A stretch of 64,000 nucleotides of DNA, taken from the NCBI RefSeq assembly GCF_032854445.1, contig NC_088299.1, positions 3,945,001 to 4,009,000 on the forward strand, given 5' to 3'. The DNA comes from Liolophura sinensis. Taxonomy: Eukaryota > Mollusca > Polyplacophora > Chitonida > Chitonidae. The notes beneath the pieces were generated by a model. The model had not been told where the DNA came from, searched no databases, and saw only the letters and a list, made by a program, of their open reading frames with translations. Shown here one piece after another: positions 40,901 through 49,900 of this stretch (position 1 is the stretch's first letter; each line of letters begins with the position of its first letter). The translations under genes were made by a program, and so were the position numbers.

Positions 40901-43900
40901 CGATAACCAGCACTCCAGAATAATCTTCATGGGAAAGAGCCGGTTGTTCTCGAGCCGAATGGTCACCAAGCCAAATGTGTCTGGCAAACAGCTGGTCGTA
41001 TCTGCAGCAGGGAGGCTGGCTTTTATAAGATCCGCAAGAAACAGTATCTAGTCAACAGGTCTCAAGTGTAACAACTTCGTAAATAACAATTCGCCAAGAT
41101 TTTCATTCGGGTCCTAGTTTTCACACGAGAATTTATTGAGTAACTAAGAATGTGTGAAGTAAAGTGTGTTCCAGGGACGGTGGACAAGAATAAATCAAAT
41201 GAATGAATGATTGAATGGATTTTTAAGCCGTCAGGGATTTTTGTTAGTTATAATGACGTGAACAGGACGAGTTAGTAGTGTCGTGGATAGGAAACATTTG
41301 AAGCACAACAAACCTTAATGCACGTGAAAGATGCTATATATCTGGAAAGTCAAATATCAGCTTTAAGTGTAAAGGGAATTTTAGGACGGAATACTCACGT
41401 CGATAAGCTGGTGGATCGCTGTGAAGAAAAAATACGAAGAGCTTAAAATTGTCGTGACTAGCAGACATGTATGTTGGGTAGCCAATAAAATCTGTGTCGA
41501 AACGGGCATTCGTATACCAGCCGTCAACCAATAAGGTTATTCCAGACGAATAATCGCAAGGCCAAAAACGACACATAAAATAAACCATCAAAGAACTAAG
41601 AAAGTGTATTAAGTACGAAAACAGGACGGAATCATGCAAAGAGGACATTTTCGTGCACTTAGTGGATTTACGCCGTAATTTCAAGAATATTTCATTCATA
41701 CATCAGTGGCCATCACCATCGTTGGAGGAAACCGGTCAGAGCTCAGGAGAAACCTGGGACCATCTACAGGTTAATGGCAGATGGTCTCACCTTCTTTAGC
41801 TGGACTTGAACTCACAGCGATCGGATTGGTGCTTCCGAAGTCATTGTGCTGCGTAAGCAGGAAGATCACTCGACTACGGCGGTTCTGATTATTTGATGCT
41901 TTTGTGTGTAACATCGCTTTTGTCCTAACCTCCAAATGCTGTAAATTTGTATGATATATTCTAACTGCGTTCTTTGATACTTTGATTCTTTGACTGAAGT
42001 CCTTCAAAACATTTACCTTGCAGAACACGTTACAAAATCGGTCCTAAACTCTTCTCCAGCACCTTGCGCAAAAACCCAGATGATCTGTTCTTCCACATGA
42101 ATGTCCCAGATCTGAAACCGTATCAGTCGAAGTTTCGTTAACTTCATTTTTCAATTGATATTTTTAGCTATGTAACATTCTAAATTTTTCAAAAATGATT
42201 TTAATCACATTCTTAATGAAACAAAGTTTAAAAAATTCTAAGAAATTGCTGCCCTTTAAAGAACGCCTGTAAACCCATCTTGGCCGATTTACCAGATTAT
42301 TTATTTATTTATTTGATTGGTGTGTTACGCCGCACTCAAAAATACTTCATTTACACGAAGTGTCTCACATTTGACGTACAGATGTGTGATCTTCAACGAA
42401 CATTAGACTGCACCAAGGTGCCGCATAGGGGTTGTCAACCGCTTATTGTCACAAAGGCCCCACAAAGGGGGATGGCGTTAAAATGTAGAAATTCCGTGCC
42501 AAACACCGGGTCAGTGCTAGTGATTAAATGGCTATTATCTTGACCACTCGGCCACAACTCGGTTCCCCACGTCGCACAAAGGGTTCTCTCATTGCACATG
42601 TTGCTCGTGGTTGCCCATACCCTAGTGGAGCGATATATCAACTTACGTTAAACACACATGATTGCGGCACATACTGGAATCTGTAACCTCGATTAAAGGT
42701 TGACGACAGAGTAGTGGAGCTGCGAGGTTTAATCTGCCGGGTGTACCTTTCGTTATGACACAGCACTTCAATCGTTACGGATTCATCCCCTTGATTGTCA
42801 AGATCCACGTCAAAGGCCCCGGCATTGTTAGGGTGGCAAGAGGATGTAACTGATAAAATCGAAATCAAGGCTGATTTAAATATGTCGTTAAAAATTAAGA
42901 TTTGTATAATTGTCAAATGTATTCTGTCATTTACTTTTCCGAGACATCCATTTAACTAGATTCAACTAACACATCTGATCTGGTCTTTAAAATGTGTCCA
43001 CATATTTAACTGAACAGGGATATCAATTTTAAACCAGTTTTAAGACAGGGCATTCCGGTAGTTCGCCTGATTGAGCAGTTCGTAAAACTGCATAATATTC
43101 AAGTCATGTGATACATTCAAATATTGACCTCTAAACTAAAATGAATGATTGACAACGTCATACACCGATATTATTCTATAATTAGAGAATGCTAAGATTT
43201 TGCCACTAAAACAACAATAAATACCAATATTGTTACACTGTCACAACTATGACTGTTTATCGTATGCGTCAGAGCAGTGACTTCATATGTTATGGAATTG
43301 TAAATCATTGCGGTGGTAAGACACTGTGGGGAGTTCGTGCACAAATTTAGCGCAGAGGTCTTTGATATGCAAATCGCGAATTGCATTTAACAATCTATGT
43401 ACTATGGGTGGAAACTGTCACGCTGTGAATGGCTGAGGAAATGTTGAGCTATGAGGTAAAAAAAAAAATTCCTTGGTCTTTGATATGCACATAACTACCG
43501 ACGATTGGCTATCTGAATACTATGAATACCCACTGCAATTCATAAGATTGGGCAAAACCTTAACAAAACTGAACACCAACTTCGTACAGGCGAGCTAAAA
43601 ATGATGCAAACCCAGAGTCTGGTAAGCTCTCTTGACCTACTGGAGGGGAGCATAACCCTCCGTTTCACCAAACATCGCCTAAAAATACATTTACATCACT
43701 TGACCCGTAAAAAGGAAGGAATGTTCTAAAATCCATTCCTAAATCAATCCCTAAATACAAAGCAAATTGTTCTAGTGCCAAATGAAGGCATTAAAATAGA
43801 CATTTCTATATCATCCGTCAACCAAAATGAACGTTTCCGGTCAATAATCGCACGAACTACTTCTAAGACAAATTCAACATAAACCAAGAAGGTATATGAA

Positions 43901-46900
43901 GCAAGAAATTAAGAACTGAGCAGTTTTCAATGATGATATAAAGACGCAAGGAATGTTCTTCGCCGAAAAACGGTGTCCTGATTATCTACCATGCTAGTTC
44001 ATAAGTCACCGATAATCAAATATGTATCTCAGCTGCGCTTTGATTTCACCTCTTCATATATCCAACATAGCGATTTTATTCAGCGCACACAGCCCCCGTC
44101 TCATTCGTGTTTTGAGACACAATATGAAACAGAGCATCCGAGATCCTGGGCATTTCATCCATATTTACATACAAGTGATCCCTATTCATTGTAAACTTTA
44201 AGAAACAGTATGTGTACCTATGGGAATGCTTAAACACTGTTCGTAAGTGTTATAAGAAGTTCATTATTTCATATCAGAGACGTTACTAATGGGAAGTTTA
44301 GGCAATTCAATAAACAACGAGACATCCCATGAAGGTCTGTATGCAGTGCAACTGGAGACAGCTTTGTTGCCTTGCTAATGCAGCGAAAAACTGACCGTTA
44401 TAAGAGAGGCAGGGGGTTTATGTCTGCTAAGGTACTATAAAAAAAATGCCATTTAGGCCTTCTCTACCCAATGAGGCTTTTAAAATCACTGCTTTTGACC
44501 GATATGTGGAAAAACTGCTACTCACACAGAACATTAGGGCTTTTGCGGGGATACCTGAAAGATCAAATATAAAGTCATTTTATCAGCATTGTGTTTATTT
44601 TATTGGTGGGAAGAAAACGGGAAGAGCCAGGGAGCAGCCCACAGCCAAGAGCAGGTTGTGGTAGGCCTTTCCATGCTCGACCTAAGAGGAAGCCAGCATG
44701 ATCCGGAGTTGAACATACAGCGATCGCAGTAGTGAGATATTCTCGTATCAATGTGTTCCGCTAGCCCGTTAAGCCTTCGGTACTATCCGAACTTATGCAG
44801 CAGCGTGTACCACAACTACATGGTCATCCTATTTTGGAGAAAACCCGCTACTCTGTTATTTTAATGTAAGCAGTGCCATGTAGCATCCCAAGCTCGTAAA
44901 TCTAATATAGATAACGTTCCAACACCCCAAACCCCGATACCTTCATCTAAACAAAACCTTGGTGTTTGACGCCGTATTCAAGAATATTTCACTTATACGA
45001 CGGCGGCCACCATTATGGTAGGAGAAGGAGCCCGGGGGAAACCCACGACCATGCGCCGGTAGCTAACAGGCCTTCCCACGTACGGCCAGAGACGATGCCT
45101 TGAACTCACAACGACCGTATTGGTGGGAGGCTCCTGGGCCAATGCGCCGTGCATCCGAAGCCCTAATCTAGATATTAGAAGGCAGCGCCCCAATCTGATA
45201 CCTTAATCTAAGCAGCGCCATGTGCATCCCAAGCCCCTAAACCTAATCTAGACAACACCCCAGCACGTCAACCCTTATCCTAATCTAGACATAACATTGC
45301 AGCACCACGATCCCGTTATACCAGGAGCCATGCAGCGTCCCAAACATATGAGGTTAATTTAGGCAATACGCTTTTCACAACCCAACCCAACCCACTCATA
45401 ATAAACCGAGCTGTTAAAACCCAAGCACTCACTCACAAATCGAGCAAAACCTACTGCTGACCTCACACGAGACGATTATACGCTGTCACCAGGTTTAGAG
45501 AAAGATTCCAATCAACCATTACACTGAAAAAAAAATCATCTGTTACATTTAACAAAAAGCCTACTGTCGGAGTGATGGTAGCATATAATCTGTTATTGCA
45601 GAGGATTGTTCTGTTAAACATAGCACACATCTTCTGTTTATCATTAAAATTAACAGATTATTGTTTTCAGTGTATCCCCGTGCAGTAACAAGCACACAGT
45701 ATTCAGAACACCAGATGCTCCAGGAATGGTCACGAAAACATAGAGGAATAAGTTACTTACTTCGTCTTACAGTAGATTAAGCGACTTAGCGGCCCTTGGC
45801 CATGCCCTTGGCTCACCACAAAAAGGTTTTGGGTGCCATCTTGAACCCATGGCTGAAAAAACAAAACACGTCCAGATATTGAATTATACAAAAAATAGAA
45901 TTATACTAAACAGTGTTCAACCTAAGTTAAACGACGACATACAAAGTAGTGTCACTTGCATATGTGGTTGGTTGTTTCAGATAAGCCTTCATTCACACAC
46001 ATTGAGAGAAAAACATTATATTCCATAAATCTATGCGCGCAAACAGACATTCATACACGTAACGTCAACCATAATTGGCGCCTGGGTAAATCGTACAAAG
46101 ACCATTTTCCAAACCAACGTTAAAACAGGAACCACTAAAGAACTAAGAGTATTTATTTAACTGGTGTGTTACACTGTATCGGACTTATACGACGGCGGCC
46201 AGTATTATGGTGGGAGAAAAATGGGCAGAGCCCGCGAAAAACACACGACCACCGCAGGTTGAAGTGTGCAGAAGACGAAAATAGGACGTATTATCATGCA
46301 AATACAAGAAATCATCAGTTTTTAAAGATGACCGAAAGACGCAGTGAGTATTTTTGGCAGTATCTAAATCGTCTATCAACACAGTTTATAAGTTGTTTTT
46401 ATAAACAATCTTTGTTTTAATAGGAAGCACACAAATACGTCTGTCTCTAATCCCGGTATGCGAAAATATCCTCATTCGCGTTTATGATTTCTAATCGAGT
46501 TAAGTACGAATCGAGGCATAGGCTATTAGAAATATATAAAGATTATTCTACCAAAGCCATGCCAGATAATATCAGATATTCGTGAGTACCGCAATGAACA
46601 CATTTTTCGGAATCAGCTGAATGAATAATTATTTATTTATTTATATTTGATTGGTGTTTTACGCTGTACTCAAGAATATTTCACTTATACGACGGCAGCC
46701 AGCATTGTGGTGGGTTGAAACTGAGCAGAGCCCGGGGGAAACCCACGACCATCCGCAGGTTGCTGGTAGACCTTCCCACATACGGCCGGAGAGGAAGCCA
46801 GCATGAGCTGGACTTGAACTTTTTTGTGAAGGCTGAAGTAATTGGTTTATATATTTATTATTTGAACAAAAAAATTCAAATTGCCCACATTGGGTTAAAA

Positions 46901-49900
46901 GAGCCTAAGTATACTTAAAAAAAAAGAAACTTCACGTGTTTCTTTACCTTCCAACCATACCCATTTAGATCAAAATGTGATGCTTGTGGATGAATTTTGT
47001 TTGACTTAAACGTACACTGGCGTACACATAAGCATGCCAGCTGCACGTTCACGTTTAACATTCTGAGGCATAGCATGGGAAAATGTTCATTTCTCTCTGG
47101 ATTGTTCGCGTGTTTTGCCTAATCACCAGCAATCTCACGTCTTGCTGCTCAACCACAAGAAATTGGTTCCATGTTGGACTTACACAATTGCAGGGTGGCG
47201 TTTTCACTAAAGAGCCTGCTGCATGTACCTAGCGTGGTTTATAACACTTACAATGATGAGAATCATGAGGTCAAACCTGGCCATGTACTAGTCCTTTTCA
47301 ATATAATTTATAACTTCAAATGTGGAGCTTCTTGTTTTGGGTCATTATAGATACTTGTGCAAAAGTTAATGCTGTGCTAGCACGAGATATGTGCTTACCG
47401 AGAACACGCAGAGTTCATCTTGAGCACCGTCATACACACCATTCCCGTAGTCCAGATCTCCCTTGTAAAAAGTTGCTGGGAACGCAGTCAAATAGCCCGG
47501 GTCTACCCTCAAGTGGTAATAAGTGAACCAGCACTCAATGTAGAAATATAGGGGAGCGTCACCGTTGTTGTACAGGTTAATGACGACTTCACCGCTCTCA
47601 TCTTCTTCACACGTGCTCTGGACTGAAACCAGTGAAAATAACAAGAAAGCAAGGGTTTCGGGTATGTTTTACTCAGTAATACAAATTGAAAAACTCCTAT
47701 GACCGTGGTACGGCGGTCTGGAAACACTTGCCTGGTATCGAACAACCTCCTGATGTGAATCTGGGGTCGAACAAAGAGCTAAAATCGAATATGCGACATC
47801 ATTTGTTAAGAGACAATTAGGCCTGTTAGAATAAAACCCTGACAGAGGTAAACTGACAATAGGCCGTATTTCACCGGTATCGTATGACCATTTGCCAGCT
47901 ATCACTGTCGTCTCTGCTCTGGTGTTACTCTCTATGCTGTACATCTTTAATTTTATGAGAATATGGTTTTGTTAGTGTTGAATCAGTCTTCGAGATGAAT
48001 CTGTTCGCTCTGAGTTTTGCCATGCAAATGCTCTGTCAATTACAATAACGTAAGCATTAGCAAAAAAAAAACACCGTTTCAACGAATACTTGTTAAAGGA
48101 GACGAAAACATACAAATGAAGTCAAATTCAGATCAAAGAGCGTAAAAACTTATTTGCAAATATAGGCCAAATATTCTTTTTAGGATTTTTTTCTTTTAGG
48201 AGAAATGAGTATTTGAAAGCATTTTTGTATGGTGGGTATTTCAGACCACTTCTGGGTATATAATGGCTTTGTATAATAATTTATATAATAATGACCTGAT
48301 TAAGGATGTGATGTATGTCGAAGAAACTTAGTTTAATGTAAATCTGTTTGTATCCAAACACATGCATTTAATCTGAATCATGACAATATTTATAAATATT
48401 ATAAACGTGAATATGATCAAAATCCAGGCTGAACACATTTGTTAGATGATAATACCAAATTCTTGTGCCAATATATTAATTAAGCATGTGTTACATCCCT
48501 TTTATAAAATAACAAAGATATTTTAGATCACATATACAACTAACTTTTCGCACTCTGCTGAACTTATAAACTTATATCTGAACATAAGTAATTGCTATGT
48601 TTTCTCTACGCTAAAATTCGAATATCATACTTACATTGTAAAACAGGTTTTGGTGGATCAGTTCTGTTAAAAGCAAAGGATGAACGTAATCAAAAGGTTA
48701 TAAACTTTTCGCACAGTTACAGAAATGGATGTCTTTCTGAAAGAATCTGATAAACACAAGTGCACATTTTTTGTAGCTTGCAAGTTGGTCTGGTCAAATT
48801 AACAAATCAAACACAAGCTAGCATTACCATTGCATTAATGCCAGTGTGTTTATTGGAGATAGACATTGGTCATGTCATGTAATATAAGAATGAAAATGTT
48901 CTGTTTCTTGGACAATAATGGGTTTTAGCCTTTAGATCCAGTGTTCCATAAATTCAACTTAGGCAAAGAGTTGTAATAACTTCATTGTTACACAAATCAC
49001 AGCCAAGTGTTGTCATGGCAATTGTTAAAGATCTTCACCATAAGGATGACATTTTTCCTTGTACCTCTTAACACCATTTATGTGTGGTTGTGTTCCTAGC
49101 GAAAAGCAGCATGGTGAATTCTTTGTACATTTACTTGGATTGTAATTTTGCTTGAAATAATGATTTGTCTAACCACTGCACTGTGGTAAGCTAATAAGGT
49201 TGTAGGCCTATTTACATCATAGACTCACTGAAACCCCATGCTGATTAAATGTTTCTCCCAGTCCCAGCATGAGGAAACAGAGTCAACCTGTACATTGGCT
49301 GTTCTCTTATGCCCTAGATGTGCCGTACCAAGATAGACAATTTCGAGTCTTTGCTACGTCCTGGTACAAACCGATATTAATCTAAAACACTACAACAGAG
49401 AAAGAGAAATAATTACAAATAATGTTAAAACAATGCATCGATGCTACCTGAAACTTAAACGTCGCTTGCTTGTTTCGAATTCCTCAAAATGCTGCATTTG
49501 ATGTTATCACATTTAGAAAACAAACTCCTATAAACAATACCTTACCTAGTGTCACAATAAAGCCAATCGTCGATAACAATCTTTAACGACTGGGAGATCA
49601 CCAGGTAGACGCCTTGCTTTCCATCTTCTGTCCAGGGCTATGGAGAAACCAAGCAGAATCCGCTGATAAACAATGCTAATGTACATAGCATTTAGAGCTA
49701 ACCAAAGGATGTTAATAAAGTGAATAACAAATTAGGTCATGCAAGTAGGCCTGGTTAAATGCCGGTAAGGAGTTGTGGCAACGCATCACTTCAGTATGTA
49801 AGTATGTATACATGTATGCTTGGGGTTTAGCATTGTATTTAACAATTAATGACGACGAGGAATCATTAGGTGTGTGTACATATGTTGTGTCCATGCCGCT

